Positions 1 through 12,300 of a stretch of 20,775 bases of DNA are shown piece after piece; position 1 is the first letter of the stretch; each line of letters opens with the position of its first letter. The notes below the pieces were generated by a model. That model saw only the letters and a list, made by a program, of their open reading frames with translations, did not search any database and was not told the origin of the DNA. Source of the DNA: Intoshia linei (lineage: Eukaryota > Orthonectida > Rhopaluridae); assembly GCA_001642005.1 (NCBI GenBank), contig LWCA01000671.1, forward strand, positions 1 through 20,775, given 5' to 3'. A program made the position numbers and the translations under genes.

Positions 1-236
1 ATATATAATAATAAATATATAAAATAAACATGATTTTATTTACTTTAAATTTATTTATAAAACTACAATTTTAAAATTTAATCTACATTGTCAATTTATT
101 TTAAATTTAATCTAATAATTAAATTAAAAAAATTGATCAAAATCGTATTAGTAATTTTCTAAATTTACACATTTTAAACACAATGTCAATTAAAATATGA
201 TAAAGTTTTATAATTATTATAATACAATATAATTAC
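1..236. other. AT-rich intron sequence
   Basis: This is the left edge of the intron after the last visible exon. Nothing recognisable is seen beyond A/T-rich low-complexity sequence. Confidence 0.4.
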
Positions 237-313
237 CTAAATTTATCAATTATCTCATGGATAGCGTAAGGAAATTTTAATTTGATATTTTTCTCCAAAA
301 AATCCAGTAGGCA
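237..313 (-). CDS. ITPR-like exon 15
   Basis: A strong acceptor (tatatttcag) opens CLLDFLEKN, then FPYAIHEIIDKF, then donor AG|GTAATT. Joined in phase 0 to the previous exon it gives NIYVQKCLLDFLEKN. This continues the RIH-type motif (VQ, then a helix, then FF..I) as in ITPR and RyR. The gene goes on beyond the left edge of the window. Confidence 0.6.
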
Positions 314-3300
314 CTGAAATATAAATATAAGTAATATGATTTATTATCAAGAATGTCTCATTTGCTAATAAGAGCGGTGTGTTCCTTTAACCATGATTTA
401 GTTCAAGGTGATCCAAACACATGACGAGTGGCGGATTCATCATTCCACCCCTCTTAATATTGTACTCTTACTCCAATTTCAAAAGCATCGTTCTCCCATG
501 TAATATGCATTATGTATGTACAGGGTGTCACATTTTTTCAAAAATTTTAGAATTTGATAGATACTTAGCATTAACTGTGTGTATTTTTAAAAAATAAACT
601 CTAAAAAATAATCAAAAACAACTAACGATATATATTCTCTGTGCCTTTAACATTTTAAATAAACCATTACAAATTTATAGTAAAATTAAAGTGTAACGTT
701 ATTTTGTTTAAAAACAGTGTTATAGTAAATTTTCATGGTTTACAGAGTATGATATTAATAACTGTTTATAACTAACCATCATACTTTTTTAATTTTCATT
801 TTAGCTGTCTTAGTTCGATTTTTCTAAACGATTGAATTTCTTAAATTTAGTGTATAAATTTGTATGTGTGTATGGCATGTGTATGTAAATATGTATGGCA
901 AATGTAAAGTGAAAAAAATATTTTGAAATTAATTTATTATTTCACCGACACAGAAGTGAAACTTAAATGCATTTTAAAATATAACTTTTTATATTAAATA
1001 TGAAATTCAAGTGGATTAAAATATTCAAACCATTATCTGCCGATCAGTGATTCGAATAAAATAAAATTACAATCAGTTTCTCGTTAATTTCAATGATATT
1101 ACACTTAAAACATGTTTAAGCGAGTCTTTCTGGGTTCCAAAAAAGTTTATGAAAAATTTAAATTTCATGTATCGCTCAAATGAGAGAAACAAATAAGATA
1201 ATATGGGTAGAAAAAAATAGCTTTATGTATAATTTAAATTTTATTTACAAAACATTTTAAAATTTAAGTTAAGTTAACATTATTCATGGTGCATACTAAT
1301 TGTTGTAATTTTTCTTTATTTTTTGTTATAAGTAAAGACCTCTTGACTTTAGATAGTGCTCGCTCAGCACCATCATTAACTACTGGTGGAACCCCAATAT
1401 TTGTAATATTAAGTCCCATATAGTAATTGTGATTGTCATGCTTATCAAACACAACATTACATATAGCTTCCAGCGATGTTGATTCAATGCTTAATTTGTG
1501 CCAAAATTCTTCGTTTCAACATCATTGCGATATGCATTTTTAGTGTTGCTCGCATCTTAATCATAATAATTTTCATCCGCATCATAATTTAACTTTGATT
1601 TTAAAATGGAAATAACAAAATAACAAAATTCTTTGTAATTGTCCCTATTAATTATTTTGTAATTTTTTAATTGCGTAAAGATATAATAAACGTCAGAAAA
1701 GTATATTGAAAAATTGATAAAAATAAAATAAAATTCAAATTGATTTAAAAAATAATAATATATTAATTTGTAATTTTTTTGTCGTGGAACGCACAGCGAG
1801 TAGATATCTTTGTCAAATATAAGTTTATATTAATTGGTTTTTCCTTTAAAATACACCATTTGCACGCTAACCATCCTTGATTCTTTAATGGGTGTGATAC
1901 CCTAATGTAAATACTTGACTTAATAATTTACATTTCATTGTATAATTGCAGCTATATCGATGACGATGATTATTTACTCGTTTTACAAAATCTATCACTA
2001 AACAATTTCGCGGGCCAGACACTTGGATCTGTCGGGCTGATAATTTCGATTCAAATGCAATTATAATATCATAGAATTCTGTTATCATTTTACATTTGTC
2101 AGTTAATTTCGTATTTAAAGTATTAAAATAGCCTGTAATATCTATCATGAAACATAAATATGACTGTCATAACATATTTGTAATTTGTTAAAGTGGCTAT
2201 TTTTAAATTCAAGTAATATTTTTAATTCTGGTAGTAAATTATAAAACCTTTCCACCATTTTTGATTTGGAAAACTACCTTGCATTAGTAAATATAATACA
2301 TCATTAAAATCACTCCAACATTCTTTTAAAAACGACTGATAAAATAAACGATAATTAAAAACGATAAATGTGAAAATACCAAGTAAATTACATGAAATAC
2401 AATAAATATAATATTTTTAAATTTTGATTCTAGGTCGATTTTTGTTTTTTTTATCGACGTTCTAATTTCGGTTATTTGAAATGGTATTTGTAAAACGTCT
2501 ATAAAAATTATTGCATAAATATCGAGCTAGAATCAAATTTTATAAAATTGAAATGTTTAGTTAAGCGTAAGTGTTGAGACCATAAAATATAAACCATGAA
2601 AACGTACCACAATGTTGTTTTTGCAAAAAATAAAGTTAAATTTAAATATTTCTATACGATTTTTAAAAGGATAATTTCAAATGATTAACACAACTCAGAT
2701 AAGTATCATTAGATATTTTTAATTGCAACATAGTGCTTCTATTTTATAAATACACACATTGATTTCTAATCGCCCATTAAATTCTAAAAATTTAAAAAAA
2801 ATGTGACACCCTAATGCAGTGCTTTCCAACCATTTTTGGTTGGTGATACATATTTCAATATCAAAAAATTTCGCGACACACCAATCAAAAAAATTAACGA
2901 TTGATTAATAAATATAGTTTATCATCTTTATAAAATTTATCATCATCACTAAAAATATTTTTGATTTGCATTTTTACGTCTTCTAGTTGTATTTTTTGCT
3001 AATGGAATTTAAAAAAAATTAAATAAAATTTAAGTCTGGCGACACACAAAAGTGTCACAACGCACCGGTTGGAAAGCACTGCCCTAATGTATAGTGCTAA
3101 ATGAGGAAATTTTTTTAGATGAGTCTATAGTTGAGCGGCTCTGATATATAACATAATATGTATAAGATATATGTAATATTACCTTTTGAACATAGATATT
3201 ACCATCATTTAAAATTGATATAGATACATCAACGCACGATTCCACAATATCGGAATCTAATAAGTTATTATGCAATGTTATGTGTTTTATGATAGGCGGT

Positions 3301-6300
3301 ATAATAAAACAATCGCATATTAGATTTTGTTTTTTTATTAAAGATAATCTTTCCAATTCTTTCATCTATACAATATATTTATTAACATTATGTGTTTATG
3401 AGTTTTAAAAACCAAGTGCAGTGGAAATACATTTTTTAATAAATTTTGTTATACATAGAAATGTGGATTGTTCGGCCGAGAGCTGACGGTTTATTTTCTA
3501 ATTTTTTTAAAATTTTAATATTGAAATCACAGCAGATAATTTGAAACAAAGAATAAATTATCATTTGAATCAAGAGATAAAATACTACTTTCGTCATATT
3601 TCGTTCTATAAATTTCTTATTTCATCGTGAAACAGTAGAATTATTTTTTTTCGAATTCAGATATATTTAAGTTTTTTATCCTCATTTATATAAAAGGCTA
3701 CTCAATTTTTGTTTGTGTGTCTGTGTGTGTGTGTTCCACTTTATTGAAATAATTACCACTCTTAGAATTTTTTAAAGACCACATTTCAATTACAGTTTTT
3801 TCCGGGATGTATAATAAGATAAATTTCAATTTCCCAATTTCACATCTTACGGGTCAAAAACCCCTGTTGTCCCTCTTTTTGAAAATCAAACAAGTTGAAA
3901 AATTTAAAAAAATATATACGCTGATGCGGATTTTAAAATCATAAACATTATCCATAATTTTAAATGCTGATGCGGATTTTAAAATCATAAACATTATCAT
4001 AAATTTAAATTTAAAAAAATACACTGATGCGGATTTTAAAATCATAAACATTATCATAAATTTAAATTTAAAAAAATTATATTTTCAGGGCCAAAACCCC
4101 AAATTACCCTTCTTTTTTTAATGAAAAAAGCTCTAGAATTTTAAAAAATTTACAGGTGGTGCAGTTAATCCGAAAATTAAAAAAAAAGATTATTCTTATA
4201 GTGCTTATTCCAGTTGATATAAATATAAAATTTCAACCATAGAAATCTACGCATTCTCGGTGAAAAATAATTTTTAATATATTATCAACCAATATTTTGC
4301 AAATATTTCAATTAAAATCAAAAATTAAAAATGTAAATATTTATCCTACAATTTCAATAATAAATGTGCATTGTACGTCTACATATTTCCGATAAAGACA
4401 TATGGTTAAAAATCTATATAATTCATTCATTCGCAATTTTTAAATTTTAAATTTTTATTTTGAAAACATTCTTATTAAAACATTACAATTTAAATAAGAA
4501 ACTACAACAACAAAACTAAAAAACTTTGTTAATATCATTTTTATGTTATAATCCTTTGCAATAATGGTAAAATTCGACTGAAATGTTTATAAAGTAAAGA
4601 TTCAGTTAATTATGAATACACAATTTGTATTTTTAAGTATTTATTAAATTCAACATGAATTTATTTTTTTGTTATAATAAAAATGTGCCCTCGGCAGAGC
4701 TAGGTGCTGTTTGTACGTAGTACATAACAGTCAAGCTAGTAAAATATAAAACAAAGTTTGGATCACATGAATTGTCTATCAATAATGTTAACATTTATCG
4801 TTAATTTTTAAATTTAAATTTTAAAAGGTCTCTTTGTATATATTAATGAGTAGCTTTAGGATTAAACAAACTAAATTGAATATATAAAAAATTGATTTGA
4901 TTATTTGATAGGTATGACATCTTGATGAGAATGTGAATAAAGTGAAATACACAAATGTTAACAAAACAAAATTAAGATGGAATAATTTACTTTAAAGTAA
5001 AAAGTAATGTGATATGACGGTTTTACCTGAAACAGATTTGGGAACCAATCCTTTACAGGATTAATAATATTGAATGGCAGGTTTTTATGTTAGATTTTCA
5101 ACGTGAATTTATTTCTTTGTTAGAATAAAAATGTGCCCTCGGCAGAGCAAGGTGTGTTTGTACGTAGTACATGACAGTCAACCTAGTACATTATAAATTA
5201 CAAATCAATAGTGAAATGTACATAAAATAATTGCATATATTATTTACAATTTCATCTTTATCTTCATTTTCATCAGTTAGTGACTCATTGTCACTGTCGT
5301 CGGAACATTCATAATCATCATCGTCGTCTGGCTCATCATTGTAGCAAAACTAAAATAACTGAATATAATTTTAACTAAATTAATTGATGCATATTTAAAT
5401 TGAGATGTATGCTTTAATTATTTAAATTTGAATTTGTGTGTGTTTTACTGTATACAAAAAATTGACATTCGTAAAATTTAAAAAAAATCAAGTTTTAATA
5501 TTTTTTTCACAGAGCGTATTGGCATCATTTTTTAAATATGATTTATTTTCCAAATATGAGTCCTTCAGGGCCTAAAACCCAATTTGCCGTATAGTTTAAA
5601 AATAAAATCAGCCCAAAAATTTTATAAAACATAAATTCTGAGATAGTTTTTAAAATCATAAGCATTATCATAAATTTAAATTCAAAAAAATTATATTTTC
5701 AAAGCCAAAACCCCAAATTACCCTTATTTTTTTAATGATAACAGCCCTAGAATTTCAAAAAATTTACAGGTGGTACAGTTGTATCCTGTTAACGACTTTC
5801 AATCCGAATAAGTGACGACTTCATCAAAAAAGCATTTTAGTATTCATATATTTTGTTTTTGATATATTTTTTTAAAACAAAAAATGTGAAATAATTAACT
5901 GTCCGAAAATTAAAAAAAAAATTCTGATAAAGCTTATTCCAATTGATATAAATACAAAATTTCAACCCAGAAATCTACGCATTCCCGGTGAAAAAGAATA
6001 TTTAATATATTATCAACCAATATTTTTCAAATATTTTGATTAAAATAAAAATTGAAAATGTAAACATTGATCCTACAATTTCAAAAAAAATGTACATTTT
6101 ACGTCTACACATTTCCAGTAAAGACATATGGGTGAAAATCTATATAATTCATTCCTTCAAAATTTTTTTCATTGCTACGCAATTTTTAAATTTCAAATTT
6201 TCATTTTTCAAACATTTTGAACAACATCTACGGCAACGAATTCTACGCAATTTTTATATTTGAAATTCTTATTTTCAAAATATTTTGAATACAAATTTAG

Positions 6301-9300
6301 GAAATTATAGATTAAATTATAGAAACTACACAACGAAACTAAAACAACTTTGTTAATATCATTTTTATATTTATTACAATCTTTTGTAATAATAGTAAAA
6401 TTCGACTGAAATGTTTATAAAGTGAAGATTCAGTTAATTATTGATACACAATTGGTATTTTTGAGTATTTATTAAATTGGTACTGAATATATATGATCAC
6501 ATTGAAAATGACAAAATAGGTTTTTATAATTTTATTTTTTCTGGAATTTATGCTATTTATGAAAATTTTTAAAAGATTGGACTGTTTTTATTTTATTTTT
6601 AATATTATACACACATTCTGTCTACTAAATTAAACTAATGGGATAACAATTGTTTTTAAAATTTTATACGCAAATGTTTAAAACAAACAAAAAATTAAGA
6701 TGGAATAATTCACTTTAAAGTAAAAAGTAATGTGATATGATGTTTCCACCTGAAACAAATTTAGGAACTAGTCCTTTAAAGAATTGATAATAGTGAATAG
6801 TAGAATTTTTAAGTTAGATTTTCAACATGAATTTATTTTTTTATAAAAATGTGCTTTCGGCAGAGCTAGGTGCTGTTTGTACGTAGTAAATAACAGTTAA
6901 TATAGTCGTAATATAAAATTGTATGAAGTAATTCGTCATAAAAAATTTAAATTTTTATCTTAAAACATCTATTTTCATTCTAATAATAATTTATAGGCAT
7001 GAATTAAATTAAATATACATATATACTTACATTTTTCATTTCATTGAATATAACTGGTAAAATTGTATCATTTTTATTGCATATGACGTTATTGAAGTAT
7101 TCATTAAGTAGATATAAATGGTTGGTTGATTTCTACATTTAATATATTAAGGAGTATATTCGATTTACAAAATACTCAATTTATTAAGAAATACCGTTAA
7201 ATATGGTATCATGTCTTTATTTTCTTTAACTAGTCCAAGAAGGTAAATTTTATAGAAATGAATGAACGAGTAAATCTTTTTCCATCTAAAAAGTATCCAT
7301 ATTTACCTTTAATATTTATTTAAGTCTATGCATTCGCTATTGAGGACACTTGAATCATATTAAATCAAACTCATACACCATAATCAATCAATTCAGTATA
7401 TAAGGATATTATTCGTATATTATATATTGTAATATTATAATCATTTCTTAAATGTATTACAAATACACCTTAAAACTTAATGCTTTCCAACCCATTTTGG
7501 TTGGCGACACAAATTTCAATCTGAAAACTTTTTGCGACACACCAATCTAAAAATATACTATTGATTTGTTGAAACGAAATTTTTTCTAATAATAATCTCA
7601 AAATAAATATAAAATTACTGCTCCACTATACAATAATAATTATTGCATTATTAATATATGTAATGTTATTAAAAAATTACATTTATATAAACAAGATTTA
7701 AATTAATTTTTTCATTATTTCAAAAATGTGCGTGAACGATATGAAAAGGTATATTTCATGTACTGCTATTGATGATATATCATTACTAATTTGATGTTTG
7801 ATTTATTGATTTTGACTGTAAAATAATAATTTTGGTGATGAATTTAATCAAATTTAGTGAGAAATAACGCTATTCTAGTTATTTAAAAATTTTATTTATG
7901 CTATTTAGAACCAAAAATTTTATTTGGTCACAAATTTTAAAAATTAAATAAATTTTAAATAGTTTGCCGACACATTTGGAGATAATTGGCAACACAAAAA
8001 TGTGTCGCGACACACCGGTTGGAAAGCACTGCCTTAAAACAATTGAATTATATAATTCCTGGATATCTATCACTCAATTGTGAACTTTATACTTTTATGT
8101 TGTAGTTAATAAATCATAATTATATTGATTTAATTATATATTATTTTGAATTTATTATATTACAATTCAGATTTGTATAACGGCAAAGTATTGAAACACA
8201 TCATAATTTTTTTTTTGCGTTGATATTGCATGCAAAATTTTGTATTTTTAGTTTTTTTTTTGGTATTAGTGATCTTCTATATTAAATAAAACATCAATTT
8301 GAGATAATTATATAATTTGTACACATTATAATTACATTAATATATAATTACACTATTTTCTAGAAAATTAATCAGTACTTCTAATTGTCCTGAGCTCTGT
8401 AAATAAATGAATTAGAAAAATTGTTGCCTTATAACACTAGTCAACAAAATGAAAACTATTTTCGATGATCTGTATGAAATGAATATTATTAAATAGCTGC
8501 AACTTTTTTGGTAAACCAATAGTTTACTTATATATAGTCCAAATTGTAATAAAAAAAGGGATAATTAAAATATCAAAGCAACTAGAATATTTTAATAAAT
8601 CGAAATTAATTAAAATTTGTACAATTAACGTGTATAAATTTAGAAACTTATTTAATTTTTGATTTTTATGGTTTGTTTTTAACGTAGAAAAATATTTTAA
8701 TCTGTTATAAGTACATTTGTATTCAGATCTTTTATTTACAAAATATTGTTAATAAAAAACATTTATATTTAAGACGATTTATTTGTTTTTTATGTAAAAG
8801 TTATCATAAAACTACTTTAATGTAGATTGTACATTAAAGAAAGTTTATATATTGTAGAACTACTTTGTAAATGTAGTTTTTAACGTATATAATATATTAT
8901 ATATAATAATTAATAATAATATATATAAATATATAACACTAGACGACACTGAAAAATCATCCCTAACAATATTTATATCATTTCATTCAGGAATATAAAA
9001 AAGTAATTGTGGTATCCTAGAGAATATAGAAGTAGTGAGAAAGTTAGGTTATTAATAAATACTTTAACAACACGTTGTAAAATTACAATCATAGTCTTCA
9101 ATACTAAAGTAATTAATATGAAAAAATAAATGTAATATTAGGTCTAATTAATCCATAAATTTATAATTTGTAAAAAATTAAAAAACCTTGATATTTAAAT
9201 TTAATAAAGTTTAATTAGTTCTTATCGTTTAAAAAAATGGAAGAATGCAATAAAATCATAAATAGAATATGTTATGTATGTGCGGTATACTTTGCTAAAA

Positions 9301-12300
9301 GAAAAAAATGTATGATATTAAAAAGTGTAGTAATATAACTACAAATTACCAATTAGAAATACAATTTAATTCTTAACTCCCTTTAAAAGGTGTACAACCT
9401 GCTATATATCATTGAAAAAGAGAAATAAAAGATTTTCCCTTCCTAGAATATGGGGATTGCCGTGTTATCCTGAAAATTGTTATTACTATGAAATTATTTT
9501 AACTGTAAATCTCAGTAAATCGTCTAATTGGACCAATTATCCATTAATAAATTCATCCAAGCGATTAGCTTTGATTGAAAATGATATAAGTCTGAAAACT
9601 TTGATGTCCGAAAATTCACTTATAAGTGACTCCAGTTTAAAAGACAAATTATTTACTGACATACATGTATGTACCCAAAAACCCGAAACAAAGGATGTAA
9701 ACACAATTATATCCACTATGCAGTTAACCAAACGCAATAGTGAGTTGCTAGCGAGTTGGCTAAATAAGTGGAATCTGACTGATGCTTTCAGATCGTAAAT
9801 ACATAGAACAAGACATGGTATTTATTTAATTTTATATCGAACATGCAGGGTTTATTTGTTTTCCGGACGCAAGACAACTAATGGATGCACTTAGCATAAG
9901 GTACATATTAAATTCATCAATTTATCTACTGTCGTTAGATATTATCCGGAAAAATGGTACCTGTTTATAGATAAATCCACTAGTAATTTAAAAGTTATTT
10001 TAATACACGTGGACCAATCTTATCCACTATTTATAATAGGATATTTAAATACCAAAAAAGAAAGTTACGACAATATTAAATTAATGCTTAATTACATTAA
10101 TTATGATAATTTCGGTTGGAGAATTTGTGGAGATTTTAAAGTAATTCCTTATGCCAATTATTTTATTTATATTTTGTTAGATTTTGGCGTTTTTAATGGG
10201 AATAAAAACTGGAAATGTTAAATACCCATGTTTTTTCTGTTTATTTAGGGGTAAAAATAAAACAGATCACTATTCTCGTAACTGCTGGCATCCAAGAGAA
10301 GATTATATTATTAGAGAATTCAGTGTCTATCAGGATCCACTAATCAATAAATCTAAAATAATTCTTCCACCACTTTATATAACACTAGGTAAACTTACTG
10401 TAACAATAACATCAATAATTATTTTTAATTATTAGGACTAGCTCGACAGTTTCCATGTAAATTATTTAAACAATACAATCTGATAAACCATGTATTAAAA
10501 TTAAAATTTCCTAATGTGTCAGAATCGAAACTCAAAAATGGAATATTAATTGGTCCACAAATAAACTTATTAGCTGAACATATTCCATTTTACCAATCAC
10601 TGGATGAAATTGAAAAATCGGCTTGGTCAACTTTCATTAACGTCAAAAACAAATTCCTTGGAAATAAACGTGATTCGAATTATAAAGATTTAATAGAAAT
10701 AATGATAAATAATTACGGGTATTGTATATGCAGAATTTTATAATATTGTATTTAGTTGCATGGGATGGTTAATTTCTTATAAGGTTCATTACATGAATTG
10801 TCACGTAAGCCTATTCATGCATGACTGTGGAAAATACTCGGACCAACACGGCGAACGTTTTCATCAAACGTTGTCTGTATTTGAAAAGAGATATAAGAAA
10901 CAGAATGCACTTAATATGATTGGAGATTATTTATGAACATTAAAAATTTTATTTGTTAATAAACTTTAATAATTAATTTTTTATCATACGTTTAAAAATA
11001 ATTTAAGGGGTCTAGACTTTAGGTAAACCCCCTCTATCCATTGAACTTTTTAATAAAAATTTTATATGTGTTATAAATAAAAGTATCTAAATAGAATCTA
11101 TTCGTGTAATTTGGAAAAAATGTTTTATTGGGAAGCTTCTCAGTAAATGACCCTAATATTTGCTTTTTTTGGTTGTTGATATTTTCCATAGATACATCAG
11201 AAACTATTTGGCCTATATCCTTCTTCAACGAGCTAATTCAGAAAAAATCAAAAATTCCATGTATGCCCATCCGACCTGGCTATATTTTCTACTATTCACA
11301 TTCAGGGATGTCGAAAAAAATTTCCGATTTGTCGTCTAGTGTAATATAATATAATATATAATAATAAATCTATAATATATATTATACATATATAATTTTT
11401 TTAAATATCAGATATGAAACGGTTAATAAGATGTGTATAAAATAACCAAGTGTATCTTATATATCATATTCAGCATTAAACTATCTACAAAATTATATCA
11501 TTTTTGTGCAGATTCATTATAGAGTGTTGACTAGTGTAATATTCGTTAGGGCTATTCAAAAAAACTCATAAATTAAATAAAATTAGTTGATGTTTGATTA
11601 TTGGATATATATATAACATGTGAAAAACTAGATAGTTTAAATATATTCAAAATATGATGTATGATAAGAATAATTAAATCTCGTCATGTTTTATATAAGT
11701 AAAATATTAAAAACATGAATTTTTATTTTAGAATGCCAATGCATTCAAAATGTTGGTAACGCGAACAGCCCTTATAAGCGTATATTATATTATATTGTAT
11801 AATATTATTTTACTTTAATATCATTAGTATTTGAAAAATTGAAGATGTAGTTCAAAGCAAATTCAGTAATTTTGACAAGTGGAGATTTTAAAGAATGATC
11901 AAAGTTATAGGTGTAGTTTAAATGGAAAATATAACTCAACTTTTTATCAAATCCTTCATATGATAATAAATTATTGAGATGCATGTAAGACTTTTCTTGT
12001 TGAACAATAATCTATTCGTATTAAATGTCAAAATTAAATATTAGGAATCATAATTATGACTCAAACAATAATAAAAAAAATTATATATATAAGTATTTTT
12101 ACATTTTTTTGGTGCCAATTAGTACATGTTTTGATTAAAATGATACACAACCTTTCGACATATGTATCATCACTATTGTTATGCAGATAAAGAATGTTTA
12201 AAACCGAATAAAGAGCATATACATATTCATGGTAAAACTAAATTTATGCCATTAATAATGATACCATCGAATTGCAGTTCACCTTGAACTAATACTTGGA

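Larger units (their letters stand above)
522..2812. mobile_element. DNA transposon cluster with long diverged terminal inverted repeats
   Basis: The left end reads AGGGTGTCACATTTTTT. The right end at 2812 is its reverse complement (AAAAAATGTGACACCCT). Similarity continues inward for about 300 bases on each arm, through segments such as ttttcatggtttac and the attctagctcga-like stretch, with many differences. A further outward-facing end (GGGTGTGATACCCT) sits at 1889-1903, so two related copies may be nested or joined. Two transposase-like fragments lie inside on the minus strand. No clean target duplication can be defined. The superfamily is uncertain. Confidence 0.6.
8937..11341 (+). mobile_element. 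CACTA-type DNA transposon carrying an orphan transposase-like gene
   Basis: The ends are perfect 12-bp inverted repeats, CACTAGACGACA at 8937-8948 and its complement at 11330-11341. They are flanked by a 3-bp duplication TAA (8934-8936 and 11342-11344). CACTA termini with 2- or 3-bp duplications define the CACTA (EnSpm) group. The 2405-bp element encloses one decayed gene (9237-10936) reading in the same direction. Subterminal sequence at the right (11040-11329) holds two short overlapping ORFs on opposite strands that I do not believe. The flanks are A/T-rich, so the TAA duplication alone is weak evidence. Confidence 0.7.

Noticed and set aside
237-3365. Ryanodine receptor fragment
   Set aside because: The RIH-type segment is shared by RyR and ITPR. 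The upstream exons match ITPR landmarks (LEDV, N-x-FF, MDL), and insect RyR is far too conserved for this divergence.
3854-4057. 67-codon minus-strand ORF with internal repeats
   Set aside because: It is produced by the tandem repeat in a Helitron, with no counterpart in other copies.
6036-6263. 75-codon plus-strand ORF
   Set aside because: It lies in a Helitron body and is not conserved in copies 1 or 3.
7879-8073. 64-codon minus-strand ORF
   Set aside because: It runs across the inverted repeat of the hAT MITE and into flanking host DNA.
9412-9414. TTG at 9412 as a gene start
   Set aside because: Homology continues upstream to RCTTC and, after a break, to the ATG at 9237.
9537-9737. 66-codon minus-strand ORF
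   Set aside because: It is antisense to the conserved transposase-like exon 9391-9798.
10141-10180. Frameshift in the transposase-like gene after GDFK
   Set aside because: An exact GT-AG gap of 40 nt restores the motif ILAFLMG, so an intron is the better reading.
11034-11349. Overlapping ORFs on both strands at the right end of the CACTA element
   Set aside because: They use TTG starts, overlap each other and one runs through the terminal repeat. A second element gene is possible but not supported.
8929-11349. 8-bp target duplication around the CACTA-ended element
   Set aside because: The flanks agree at only six of eight positions in simple A/T sequence. The 3-bp TAA fits the CACTA termini exactly.
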